Origin: CAZWEZ01 sp964632795
GTDB lineage: Bacteria; Pseudomonadota; Alphaproteobacteria; Rhodospirillales; 2-02-FULL-58-16
Direction of reading: 5' to 3'
DNA: 64,000 nucleotides
Assembly (NCBI GenBank): GCA_964632795.1
Contig: CAZWEZ010000003.1
Coordinates: forward strand, 28,044-92,043
Shown here: piece after piece, positions 26,434 through 34,216 of the stretch
Layout: each line of letters begins with the position of its first letter
How positions within the stretch are numbered: the stretch's first letter is position 1
Notes under the pieces: model-generated
What the model saw: only the letters and a program-made list of their open reading frames with translations
The model's database searches: none
Told to the model about the DNA's origin: nothing
Made by a program: the position numbers and the translations under genes

Positions 26434-29325
26434 ATGACGGGTCAAATGATAGGCACCTTCATTTTGTGGCTGATCGTCACGGTCGTGGTGATCGCGGTGA
26501 TCGTCTATCTGCTGAACTGGCTGTACCACCGCTCGTCGAAGGAGGTCTCCTTCGTGCGGACCGGTTTCGGGGGACAACGCGTGGTGATCAACGGCGGGGC
26601 GTTCGTGCTGCCGATCATCCACGAGATAACGCCCGTCAACATGAACGTGCTGCAGATGGAGGTGATCCGCGACCGCGACCACGCCCTGATCACCAAGGAC
26701 CGCATGCGCGTCGACATGGTGGCTGAATTCTATGTCCGGGTGTCGCCGGACGTCGAATCGGTGGCCGTCGCGGCGGCCACGCTCGGCCGGCGGACCTTGG
26801 AACCGGGCAGCCTGCACGACCTTCTGTCGGGCAAGTTCGTCGGCGCGCTGCGCTCGGCGGCGGCCGAGATGACCATGGAGGAGATGCACGAGCAGCGCAA
26901 CGACTACGTCGCCTTGATCCGGAGCGCCGCCTCCGAAGCCCTGGCCAAGAACGGCCTCGAGCTTGAAACCGTGGCGATCACCGAACTGGACCAGACCGAC
27001 CTCGAATACTTCAACCCGTCGAACAGGTTCGATGCCGAGGGCCTGACCCGCCTGATCGAGGAGACCGAATCGCGGCGCAAGCTGCGCAACGACATCGAGC
27101 AGGATACGGCGATCAAGATCCGGACCCGCAATCTGGATGCCGAGAAGCAGACCCTGGACATCGAGCGGGAAAGCGAAACCGCCCGCCTGGATCAGGAACG
27201 CGAGATCGAGATCCTCCGGGCCACCCAGCGCACCGAGCTTGTCCGCAAACGCGCCGAGCAGGAAACCCTGGCCGAACAGGCCGAGATCGCCGCCCACGAG
27301 CAGACGGAAAAGGCTCGTATCACCCAGGAACGGGCGATCACCGAATCGCGGATCGCCAACGAGGAGGAGACCCAGCGCCGCGAGATCGAGCGGACCCGCG
27401 CCATCGAGGCGGCCGAGATCGCCGCCCGCGAGGAAACCGAACGGGCGCGGATCGAACAGGAACGCAAGATCAACGAATCCCGGATCGTCAACGAGGAGGA
27501 GATCCAGCGCCGCGAGATCGAACGGACCCGCGTCGTCGAGTCGGCCGAGATCGAGGCCCGCGAGGCGACGGAAAAGGCGCGGATCGAACAGGATATGACG
27601 CTGGCCGCCGAGCGCATCGCCACCGAACAGAGAACCCGGACCCTGGAGATCGCCCGCAACCGGGCGCTCGAGGAAGACGAGATCGCGGCCCAGGAGGCCA
27701 CCGAGGCGGCCCGCATCGCCCAGGTCAAGAAACTGGCCGCCAAACGGATCTCCAGCGAGCAGGAGACCCAGAACCTGGAGATCGAACGCAACCGGACGCT
27801 CGAGGAGGCCGAGATCGCCGCCCGCGAGGCCACCGAGGCGGCCCGCATCGCCCAGGAACTGAAGATCGCCGCCGAGCGGATCGCCAGCGAACAGGAGACC
27901 CAGAGCCTGGAGATCGCCCGCAACCGGGCCATCGAGGAGGCCGGGATCGCCGCCCGCGAGGCCACCGAGGCGGCCCGCATCGCCCAGGAACTGAAGATCG
28001 CCGCCGAGCGGATCGCCAGCGAACGCGAGACCCAGAACCTGGAGATCGAGCGAAACCGGACCATCGAGGAAGCCGAGATCGCCGCCCGCGAGGCCACCGA
28101 GGCGGCCCGCATCGCCCAGGAGAAAAAGATCGAAGCCGAGCGGATCGCCAGCGAGCAGGCGACCCAGAGCCTGGAGATCGCCCGGGCCCAGGTGCTCGAG
28201 GAAGCCGAGATCAAGAAGCAGGACCGGCTGGAGCGAGCCCGCATCGCCGCCGAACTGGCCATCGAGAAGGACCGTATCGCATCGACGACGACCCGCGAGG
28301 TCATCGAGGTCGATCACCGCAAGAAGGTCGAGATCGCCGAGAAGGACCGCGAGATCGAGGTCTCCGCCAAGCAGATCGAGTTCACCGAGGCCGAGAGGAA
28401 AGTCCGCACCGCCGATATCGCGGCCAAGCTGGAGATCGACAAGGCAGACGTCGCCCAGGTCCGGGCCATGGACCAGGTCCGCATCGAACGCGAACAGTCC
28501 CTCGAACAGCTCGAGATCTCCAAACGCCAAGTCTACGAGGAAGGGGAGATCACCTCGCACGAAGATGTCGAACGGGCCCGCATCGCCTCCGAGCTCGGCC
28601 TCGACCAGGCGCGCATCATCCGCGACCGCGACGTCAAGAGGATCGACATCGAGCGCGAGACGGTGGTCGAGACGGCGGAGATGGAGAAGACCATCGCCCT
28701 GTTCGAGAAATCCAAGGAACGTTCCGCGGCCCAGGCCGAGGCGGAAGCCGCCCGGGCCAAGGCCGAACAGGCCCAGGAAAGGGTGGCCACCGTGCGCGAG
28801 GAGGAAGTGGCCAAGCGCATGCACTCCATCGACCTGATCATCGCCGAGAAGGACGCCGAGATGAAGAAGATCGCCGCCGCCGCCGAGAAGGTCCGCGCCG
28901 AGGTGGCGGCCGAGGCCCAGCGCCAGATCAACGAGGCCGAGAACGTGCTCACCGACGAGGCCCGCGTCTCGCTGTACAGGCGCAAGCTGCTCGACAAGAT
29001 CGAAGGCATCGTCCGCGAGAGCGTCCGGCCGATGGAGAAGATCGAGGGGATCAACATTCTCCATGTCGAGGGCCTGGCCGGCGGCGGCGGGGGGGAGGCC
29101 AGGAACATGACCGACGAGGTGATGGATTCGGCGTTGCGCTACCGGGTCCAGGCGCCGTTGATCGACAGCCTGCTCAAGGACATCGGCATCGAGGGGGGCA
29201 GCATCTCCAAGATGGGCGATGTCATCCGCAGCGCCCGCGACATGCAGAGCATCGCCAAGGTGGTCGAGGCCGATGCCAAGAAGGACGGCCAGACCCCCGA
29301 AGGCGGCGGGGATTCGGGGGGCTGA
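26434..29325 (+). CDS. Flotillin-like SPFH membrane protein with expanded coiled coil
   Basis: A 963-residue protein, roughly twice the usual flotillin length. One membrane helix (about 6-30) is followed by an SPFH/band 7 domain (about 35-210; SFVRTGFGGQRVVINGG, DLLSGKFVGALRSAA). Residues about 283-634 are eight copies of a 44-residue, charge-patterned coiled-coil unit, continuing as less regular coiled coil to about 850, then a flotillin-type tail ending in a glycine-rich stretch. Flotillins form membrane microdomain scaffolds; this may assemble the neighbouring transporter. It starts 26 bases after the TIM-barrel gene with AGGAGG upstream. Confidence 0.88.
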   Translation: MTGQMIGTFILWLIVTVVVIAVIVYLLNWLYHRSSKEVSFVRTGFGGQRVVINGGAFVLPIIHEITPVNMNVLQMEVIRDRDHALITKDRMRVDMVAEFYVRVSPDVESVAVAAATLGRRTLEPGSLHDLLSGKFVGALRSAAAEMTMEEMHEQRNDYVALIRSAASEALAKNGLELETVAITELDQTDLEYFNPSNRFDAEGLTRLIEETESRRKLRNDIEQDTAIKIRTRNLDAEKQTLDIERESETARLDQEREIEILRATQRTELVRKRAEQETLAEQAEIAAHEQTEKARITQERAITESRIANEEETQRREIERTRAIEAAEIAAREETERARIEQERKINESRIVNEEEIQRREIERTRVVESAEIEAREATEKARIEQDMTLAAERIATEQRTRTLEIARNRALEEDEIAAQEATEAARIAQVKKLAAKRISSEQETQNLEIERNRTLEEAEIAAREATEAARIAQELKIAAERIASEQETQSLEIARNRAIEEAGIAAREATEAARIAQELKIAAERIASERETQNLEIERNRTIEEAEIAAREATEAARIAQEKKIEAERIASEQATQSLEIARAQVLEEAEIKKQDRLERARIAAELAIEKDRIASTTTREVIEVDHRKKVEIAEKDREIEVSAKQIEFTEAERKVRTADIAAKLEIDKADVAQVRAMDQVRIEREQSLEQLEISKRQVYEEGEITSHEDVERARIASELGLDQARIIRDRDVKRIDIERETVVETAEMEKTIALFEKSKERSAAQAEAEAARAKAEQAQERVATVREEEVAKRMHSIDLIIAEKDAEMKKIAAAAEKVRAEVAAEAQRQINEAENVLTDEARVSLYRRKLLDKIEGIVRESVRPMEKIEGINILHVEGLAGGGGGEARNMTDEVMDSALRYRVQAPLIDSLLKDIGIEGGSISKMGDVIRSARDMQSIAKVVEADAKKDGQTPEGGGDSGG
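27280..28335 (+). repeat. Eight 132-bp tandem repeats encoding 44-residue coiled-coil units
   Basis: Units begin at 27280, 27412, 27544 and every 132 bases after, each starting AEIAAREATEAARIAQE or similar and ending near LEIERNRTIEE. Copies 5 to 7 are the most alike; the first and last are more diverged. Forty-four residues equal four 11-residue hendecads, which favours a nearly straight or slightly right-handed coil. Confidence 0.85.
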
Positions 29326-29328
29326 GCG

Positions 29329-29766
29329 ATGGCCAAGATATATTGTTCCAACGTGATCAACGTCCCGGTCGACCGGGTGTGGGCGCAGATCCGCGATTTC
29401 AACGGCCTGGCGGCGTGGCATCCGCTGATCGCCGAGAGCACCATCGAACAAGGCGAGCCACCCGACAAGGTCGGCTGCGTGCGCAACATGAAGCTGAAGG
29501 ACGGAGGGATCATCCGCGAGCGGCTGCTGGCCCTGTCGGACTACGACTATTCGTGCACCTACGCCATCGTCGAATCGCCGATGGGGGTCGACAACTACGT
29601 CGCCACCCTGAAGCTGATCCCGGTCACCGACGGCGAGCGCACGTTCGGCGAATGGTCGGCCGAGTTCGACTGCGCGCCCGATCGCGAGGCAGAGCTGGTC
29701 CGGAGCATCGGCGGCGATGTCTTCCAGGGCGGCCTCGATGCCCTCAGGAAGAAGCTCGGGGGTTGA
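29329..29766 (+). CDS. SRPBCC family (polyketide cyclase/dehydrase-like) protein
   Basis: A 145-residue single-domain protein with the SRPBCC pattern: VPVDRVWAQIRDFNGLAAWH, then GCVRNMKLKDGGIIRERLLA and a long C-terminal helix (DVFQGGLDALRKKL). The fold binds a hydrophobic ligand; related CoxG-type proteins assist molybdenum hydroxylases, and such genes start about 0.7 kb downstream. It begins 3 bases after the flotillin-like gene and is paralogous to 30043-30483. Confidence 0.82.
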   Translation: MAKIYCSNVINVPVDRVWAQIRDFNGLAAWHPLIAESTIEQGEPPDKVGCVRNMKLKDGGIIRERLLALSDYDYSCTYAIVESPMGVDNYVATLKLIPVTDGERTFGEWSAEFDCAPDREAELVRSIGGDVFQGGLDALRKKLGG

Positions 29767-29772
29767 GGCGCA

Positions 29773-30038
29773 AGTGTCCTGTTTCCTAAGCTCGTGGTAT
29801 TTAGGATCGCTTTTCCCGGCCTCCGGGCAGGAGGCGGCGCGCAGGCGATGCCGGCCCATCGGCAAGCGTCGCCGACGCCCTCCGGAGGCCGGGAAAAGCG
29901 ACCGTTCGGCGGCCATACATGACCCTCGGACGTCGTCGCGCGGCCCTTGTGATGCGACGGCATCACGGCGGACCACGCTCCTAACCGAGTGTCATGTATG
30001 GCCGTCCTAAATGCCACGAGCTTAGGAAACAGGACACT
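29773..30038. mobile_element. 266-bp MITE-like element with nested inverted repeats
   Basis: The ends are 34-base inverted repeats (29773-29806 and 30005-30038, starting AGTGTCCTGTTTCCTAAG) that differ at one position. Inside are a second perfect inverted pair of 19 bases (29808-29826 and 29882-29900) and a third of 13 bases (29911-29923 and 29991-30003). There is no transposase gene. It separates two paralogous SRPBCC genes, and its right end supplies an AGGA 8 bases before the second gene's ATG. No clear target-site duplication flanks it. Confidence 0.8.
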
Positions 30039-30042
30039 AGCC

Positions 30043-30483
30043 ATGGTGAGGGTGGAGAAAAGCACCATCGTCGAGGCGCCGATCGACCGGGTGTGGGACG
30101 TCCTGCGCGATTTCAACGGCCACGACCGCTGGCATCCGGCGATCGCCGAAAGCGAGATCGAGAACGCGCGGCCCTCGGACATGGTCGGCGCGGTCCGCAA
30201 GTTCAGGCTCGAGGACGGCGCCGAACTGCGCGAACGGCTCCTCGCCCTGTCGGACTGGGACCAGACCTTCAGCTACTGCCTGCTGGAGACCCCGATCCCG
30301 CTGTTCAACTACGTCGCCCACGTGGCCCTCAAGCCGGTCACCGACGGCGACCGCACCTTCTGGCTCTGGCGCTCGGAGTTCACCACGCCCCAAGGAAAGG
30401 AAAGGGAACTCGCCAGGGTCGTCGGCGAGGACATCTACATGCAGGGCTTCGCCGCCATCAAGAAGATGCTGGAACGCCATTGA
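30043..30483 (+). CDS. SRPBCC family protein, paralog of the 29329 gene
   Basis: A 146-residue SRPBCC protein: APIDRVWDVLRDFNGHDRWH, LRERLLALSDWDQTFSY and a C-terminal helix (EDIYMQGFAAIKKMLERH). It aligns with the 29329 product along its length, so the pair arose by tandem duplication before the MITE-like element landed between them. An upstream ATG at 29989 lies inside the element and is not used by the family, so I start at 30043. The next gene begins 17 bases after its stop. Confidence 0.82.
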   Translation: MVRVEKSTIVEAPIDRVWDVLRDFNGHDRWHPAIAESEIENARPSDMVGAVRKFRLEDGAELRERLLALSDWDQTFSYCLLETPIPLFNYVAHVALKPVTDGDRTFWLWRSEFTTPQGKERELARVVGEDIYMQGFAAIKKMLERH

Positions 30484-30499
30484 GGCCAGGGAGGGCAGA

Positions 30500-31312
30500 A
30501 TGCCGGTTACGGTGAAGACGTTCGATCGGCTCCGCGACGCCGTCTCGGCGCTGAGTTCCGATTCCGGGGCCCGCTTCCTGGGCGGCGGTACCCTGCTCGT
30601 GAGGCGCCTCAATGAAGGACGAAGCGAGGCCTCGACCCTGATCCGCTCGACGGACCGGGCGATCGGCGAGATCCGGCCCTCGGGCAGCCGCGTCTTCATC
30701 GGCGCCGGGGCGACCATGGCCCGGATCGCCGCCCACCGCGACCTCGGCTTCCTGAAGGCGGCCGCCAACGCGGTCGGCGGTCCGGCGATCCGCACCATGG
30801 CCACCGTCGGCGGCAACATCTGCGCGCCCTATCCCTTCGGCGACTTCACGGTGGCCCTGCTGGCGCTGGAGGCCAAGGTGTCGATCCAAAGCGGCTACAA
30901 CAAGCGGGACGTGTCCCTCGAGGACTTCCTGGCCGGGCGCGGCAGGGACAACCGCACGGTCATCTCCGGGGTGACCTTCCGCCGCCCGGATTCGGAGCGG
31001 GACTTCCGCTTCCTCAAGGTCACCCGGAGCCGGCCCAAGGGGGCGGCGGTGCTGGTCATCGCCACCAACCTGAACCTGCGGGGCGGGCGGATGTCGTCGC
31101 CGCGCGTCGCCTACGGCAACATGGCGCCGGGTCCGATCCGCGCCAAGGCTCTCGAGGCGGCGCTCAACGGCAAGACGCTGGACAAGGCCGGGATCGCGCC
31201 GGCCCTCGCGGTGGCGACCGACGGCTGCGCTCCCGTGAGCGATCCATTCGCCACCGAGCAGTACCGCCGTGACGTGCTGCCGGTCTACCTCGAACGCCTG
31301 CTGCTGGGCTGA
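30500..31312 (+). CDS. Molybdenum hydroxylase FAD-binding subunit (CoxM type), set 1
   Basis: A 270-residue FAD protein of the xanthine dehydrogenase/CODH medium-subunit family. FAD-contact motifs are FLGGGTLLVRRLNEG and MATVGGNICAPYPFGD, followed by the C-terminal CO_deh_flav_C region (ARSK-like LKVTRSRPKGAAVLVIA). It carries electrons from the iron-sulfur subunit at 31332 to an acceptor. Gene order M, S, L is kept. Confidence 0.88.
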   Translation: MPVTVKTFDRLRDAVSALSSDSGARFLGGGTLLVRRLNEGRSEASTLIRSTDRAIGEIRPSGSRVFIGAGATMARIAAHRDLGFLKAAANAVGGPAIRTMATVGGNICAPYPFGDFTVALLALEAKVSIQSGYNKRDVSLEDFLAGRGRDNRTVISGVTFRRPDSERDFRFLKVTRSRPKGAAVLVIATNLNLRGGRMSSPRVAYGNMAPGPIRAKALEAALNGKTLDKAGIAPALAVATDGCAPVSDPFATEQYRRDVLPVYLERLLLG

Positions 31313-31331
31313 AAGGACCTGCGAGGAAACG

Positions 31332-31817
31332 ATGAGTCTGATCCCCGTACAATTCAAACTCAACGGTGAGGACAAGGCCGAATTCGTCGACAGCACGGCG
31401 ACCCTTCTCTCGGTGCTGCGCGACAAAATCGGTCTGCTGTCGCCCAAGGCCGGCTGCCAGCAGGGCGGCTGCGGGTGCTGCACGGTCCTGGTCGACGGCG
31501 CCCCCCAGCTGGCCTGCCTGACCCTGGCCGTGACGTGTGAGGGCAAATCGGTCGAGACCGTCGAGGGGATCGGTCGGAATGGCGCGCTGCACCCGCTGCA
31601 ACAGGCCTTCATGGACCACTTCGCGGCCCAGTGCGGGTTCTGCACCACCGGCATGATCATGGCCGCCAAGGCGCTGCTGGACAGCAACCCGAACCCGACC
31701 CGCGAGGACGTGGTCGAGGCCATTTCCGGCAACCTCTGCCGCTGCACCGGCTATCAGCCGATCATCAATGCCGTCCTCGCCGCCGCCGGCGGGGGCGACG
31801 GACATCGGACCTCCTGA
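31332..31817 (+). CDS. Molybdenum hydroxylase 2Fe-2S subunit (CoxS type), set 1
   Basis: A 161-residue protein with both expected clusters: a plant-type 2Fe-2S site (AGCQQGGCGCCTVLVDG plus a later Cys) and a C-terminal helical 2Fe-2S domain (CGFCTTGM and NLCRCTGY). The start at 31332 gives the standard short N-terminus; the frame is open further upstream but overlaps the CoxM gene. It passes electrons from the molybdenum centre to FAD. Confidence 0.9.
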   Translation: MSLIPVQFKLNGEDKAEFVDSTATLLSVLRDKIGLLSPKAGCQQGGCGCCTVLVDGAPQLACLTLAVTCEGKSVETVEGIGRNGALHPLQQAFMDHFAAQCGFCTTGMIMAAKALLDSNPNPTREDVVEAISGNLCRCTGYQPIINAVLAAAGGGDGHRTS

Positions 31818-31830
31818 GGAGACCGCGGCC

Positions 31831-33210
31831 ATGGAATTCAGGAAGGAATTTTTCGCCGACGAGCGCGAGGAGGGTCTGAGGGAAGTCGGAGCGGTCCGTC
31901 CGCGCCAGGACGCGCTGGGCCACGTCACCGGCCGCTCGCGGTTCTACGACGACCACAAGTTCGCCGGCATGCTTCATCTCAAGATGGTCCGCAGCCCCCA
32001 TCCCCATGCCCGGATCCGCTCCATCGACACCCATCAGGCGGAGCGCGTTCAGGGCGTCAAGCGGATCATCCAGGCGGCGGACGTGCCCAAAAACATCCAC
32101 ACCATCCTCCGGCTGATCGATTTCGGGATCGACGACGAACCGGTGCTGGCTTTCGACAAGGTTCGCTACACCGGCGAGCCGATCGCCGCCGTGGTCGCCG
32201 AAACCGAACAGGCCGCCTACGAGGGCGTCTCGAAGGTCCGAATCGATTATGAACAACTGCCGGCGGTCTACGACATCGAGAAGGCGCTCGAGCCGGGCGC
32301 TCCCCTGGTCAACGAGTACCACGGTCAGAACTTCTTCGACTACAACGGCTACGACCACCAGAAGGTCCGCCTGGGCGACGTCGAGAAGGCCTTCGCCCAA
32401 GCCGACCACGTGATCGAGGAACGCTACCGGATGTCGCCCATGGAGCACGCCACCACCGAGACCAACGGTTGCATCGCCCGGCCCGACACCGACGGCCGCT
32501 ATATCTGCCACACCTCTTCGCAGGCGCTGTTCTTCTCGCTCGAGAACGTGGCCCTGATCGTCGGCCTGCCGTCCAACAAGCTGCACTTCATCGGCGGCAC
32601 GGTGGGTGGCGGTTTCGGCGGCAAGAACGATACCGTTGTCGAACCGATCACGGTGTTGGCGGCGATGCTGACCCAAAGGCCGGTCCGCTATTCCTTCACC
32701 CGGACCGAGGAGATGCAGGTATCGTCCCACCGCGGCGCCGAGCTGTTCTATATCAAGGACGGGGTCATGAACGACGGCCGGATCGTCGCCCGCAAGATCA
32801 GGTTTTATGCCGACTCGGGGGCCTATTCGCGGCTGTCGCCCTACGGCGTGCTGAAGGCCGCCGCCCACATGCCGGGTCCCTACACCATTCCCAACGTGTG
32901 GATCGACGCCCGGTGCGTCTACACCAACCGCACCCCGTCGAGCTCGATGCGCGGCTTCGGGGTGACCGGGGCGGACTTCGCGCTCGAGGTCCAGATGGAC
33001 AAGCTGGCCCGCCTGGTCGGAATCGACCCGATGGAGTTCCGCATCCTCAACGCCTACCGCGACGGCGACATGAAGGCCCATCACCGGACGACCAGCGGCG
33101 CCGCCCTGATCGAATGCGTCCAGGCGGCGGCGGAGCTGGCCGACTGGCCGATCGGGGATCGATACCGCGCCATGTCGTCGCGCCAGGGCGGCGGCGGGGA
33201 AAGGGGGTAG
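31831..33210 (+). CDS. Molybdenum hydroxylase large subunit, N-terminal part (split gene)
   Basis: A 459-residue protein covering the first half of a CoxL/XDH large subunit: the a/b-hammerhead (GRSRFYDDHKFAGMLHLKMVRSP), the MoCo loop VGGGFGGKNDT and the SSMRGFGVTGADFA loop. It ends at a TAG after a glycine-rich tail (RQGGGGERG), and the second half continues in the same frame two codons later as a separate gene. Together they equal one normal large subunit of about 790 residues. Nicotinate dehydrogenase of Eubacterium has a naturally divided large subunit, so this can be functional. Confidence 0.85.
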   Translation: MEFRKEFFADEREEGLREVGAVRPRQDALGHVTGRSRFYDDHKFAGMLHLKMVRSPHPHARIRSIDTHQAERVQGVKRIIQAADVPKNIHTILRLIDFGIDDEPVLAFDKVRYTGEPIAAVVAETEQAAYEGVSKVRIDYEQLPAVYDIEKALEPGAPLVNEYHGQNFFDYNGYDHQKVRLGDVEKAFAQADHVIEERYRMSPMEHATTETNGCIARPDTDGRYICHTSSQALFFSLENVALIVGLPSNKLHFIGGTVGGGFGGKNDTVVEPITVLAAMLTQRPVRYSFTRTEEMQVSSHRGAELFYIKDGVMNDGRIVARKIRFYADSGAYSRLSPYGVLKAAAHMPGPYTIPNVWIDARCVYTNRTPSSSMRGFGVTGADFALEVQMDKLARLVGIDPMEFRILNAYRDGDMKAHHRTTSGAALIECVQAAAELADWPIGDRYRAMSSRQGGGGERG

Positions 33211-33216
33211 CGGATC

Positions 33217-34215
33217 ATGGCGAAAAGACGCGGCAAAGGCATTGCGTCGGTCAACTATCCGATCGGCATGAACCTCGGCGGCGATCCCAGCCAGGCTCTG
33301 GTCCATGCCATGCCGACCGGCAAGTTCATGGTTTCCCTGTCCAGCGTCGATCTGGGCCAGGGGATGAAGACGATGGCGCGCCAGGTCTGCGCCGAGGCCC
33401 TGGGGGTGCCGAGCGATGACGTGTACGTCGACACCGGCGACACCGACACCGGTCCCCATTGCATGGGCAGCTTCGCCTCGCGCGGCACCCATCGGGTCGG
33501 CAACGCGGTCATCATGGCGGCCAAGGAGGCCCGCGCCGTGTTGCTGGAGGCGGCGGCGGAAAAGCTGGAGGTCGAGGCCGGCGACCTGGATACCGACGGC
33601 GCCGGCAACATCCATGTCCGCGGCGATCCGGGGAAATCGATCACCGTAACCGAAGCCTCGCTGGCCGGGCAGTTCGAGCAGGGCCGGACGATCTCGGGGC
33701 GGGGAATTTTCCTGGTCCCGCTGTCGCACCCCGACCCCGAGACGGGATCGATGACCCCGGTCACCTGTTACGCCCACGCCTGCACCGTGGTCGAAGTGGA
33801 GGTCGACGACGAAACCGGCGTGGTCACCGTGTTGTCGATCAAGAGCGCCTATGAGATCGGCCGGGGGATAAACCCCAAAATGGTCGAACAGCAGCTCGTC
33901 GGCGGGGCCTGGATGGGCATCTCCCACGCCCTCTACGAGACCACCGAGCCCTATTATCCCGACCGCGCTCACATGCCCCGGGACTTCACCGGCTATCCGA
34001 TGCCGGGGCCCGGAGACATCTGCGAGATCGACCTGGTGATCCTCGAACGGCCGGCGAAAGACGGTCCCTACGGCGCCAAAGGATGCGGCGAGATGTGCGC
34101 GACGCCGCCGATCCCGGCCATCGCCAACGCGATCTTCGACGCCGTCGGAGTGAGGATCGACGACATGCCGTTCACCCCCGAGAAGGTCCTCAAGGGGATC
34201 AAGGCGGTGCGCTGA
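33217..34215 (+). CDS. Molybdenum hydroxylase large subunit, C-terminal part (split gene)
   Basis: A 332-residue protein with the second MoCo-binding half: SSVDLGQGMKTMARQVCAEA and the active-site Glu in YGAKGCGEMCATPP. Its ATG at 33217 has a purine-rich site (GGGGAAAGGGGG) placed at a good distance, which overlaps the end of the first-half gene. Both ends are clean and the reading frame is intact, which argues against a recent sequencing or nonsense error, although a single TAG-to-sense change would rejoin the two. Confidence 0.85.
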   Translation: MAKRRGKGIASVNYPIGMNLGGDPSQALVHAMPTGKFMVSLSSVDLGQGMKTMARQVCAEALGVPSDDVYVDTGDTDTGPHCMGSFASRGTHRVGNAVIMAAKEARAVLLEAAAEKLEVEAGDLDTDGAGNIHVRGDPGKSITVTEASLAGQFEQGRTISGRGIFLVPLSHPDPETGSMTPVTCYAHACTVVEVEVDDETGVVTVLSIKSAYEIGRGINPKMVEQQLVGGAWMGISHALYETTEPYYPDRAHMPRDFTGYPMPGPGDICEIDLVILERPAKDGPYGAKGCGEMCATPPIPAIANAIFDAVGVRIDDMPFTPEKVLKGIKAVR

Positions 34216-34216
34216 A

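Noticed and set aside
27280..28335. CRISPR-like array suggested by regular 132-bp periodicity
   Set aside because: Repeats are contiguous, in frame and encode a coiled coil; there are no unique spacers or cas genes.
26386..29976. A 1196-codon leftward frame opposite the flotillin-like gene, rich in LGGLAGGDLG repeats
   Set aside because: The repeats mirror the 132-bp coding repeats on the other strand; there is no ribosome site or homology.
29989..30042. N-terminal extension of the second SRPBCC gene from an ATG at 29989
   Set aside because: It lies within the right end of the MITE-like element, and the family starts at the VRVEKSTIVEAP segment after 30043.
33208..33216. Stop between the two molybdenum large-subunit halves as a sequencing error
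   Set aside because: A well-spaced ribosome site and ATG follow directly, and natural split subunits are known; kept as two genes, with the doubt noted.
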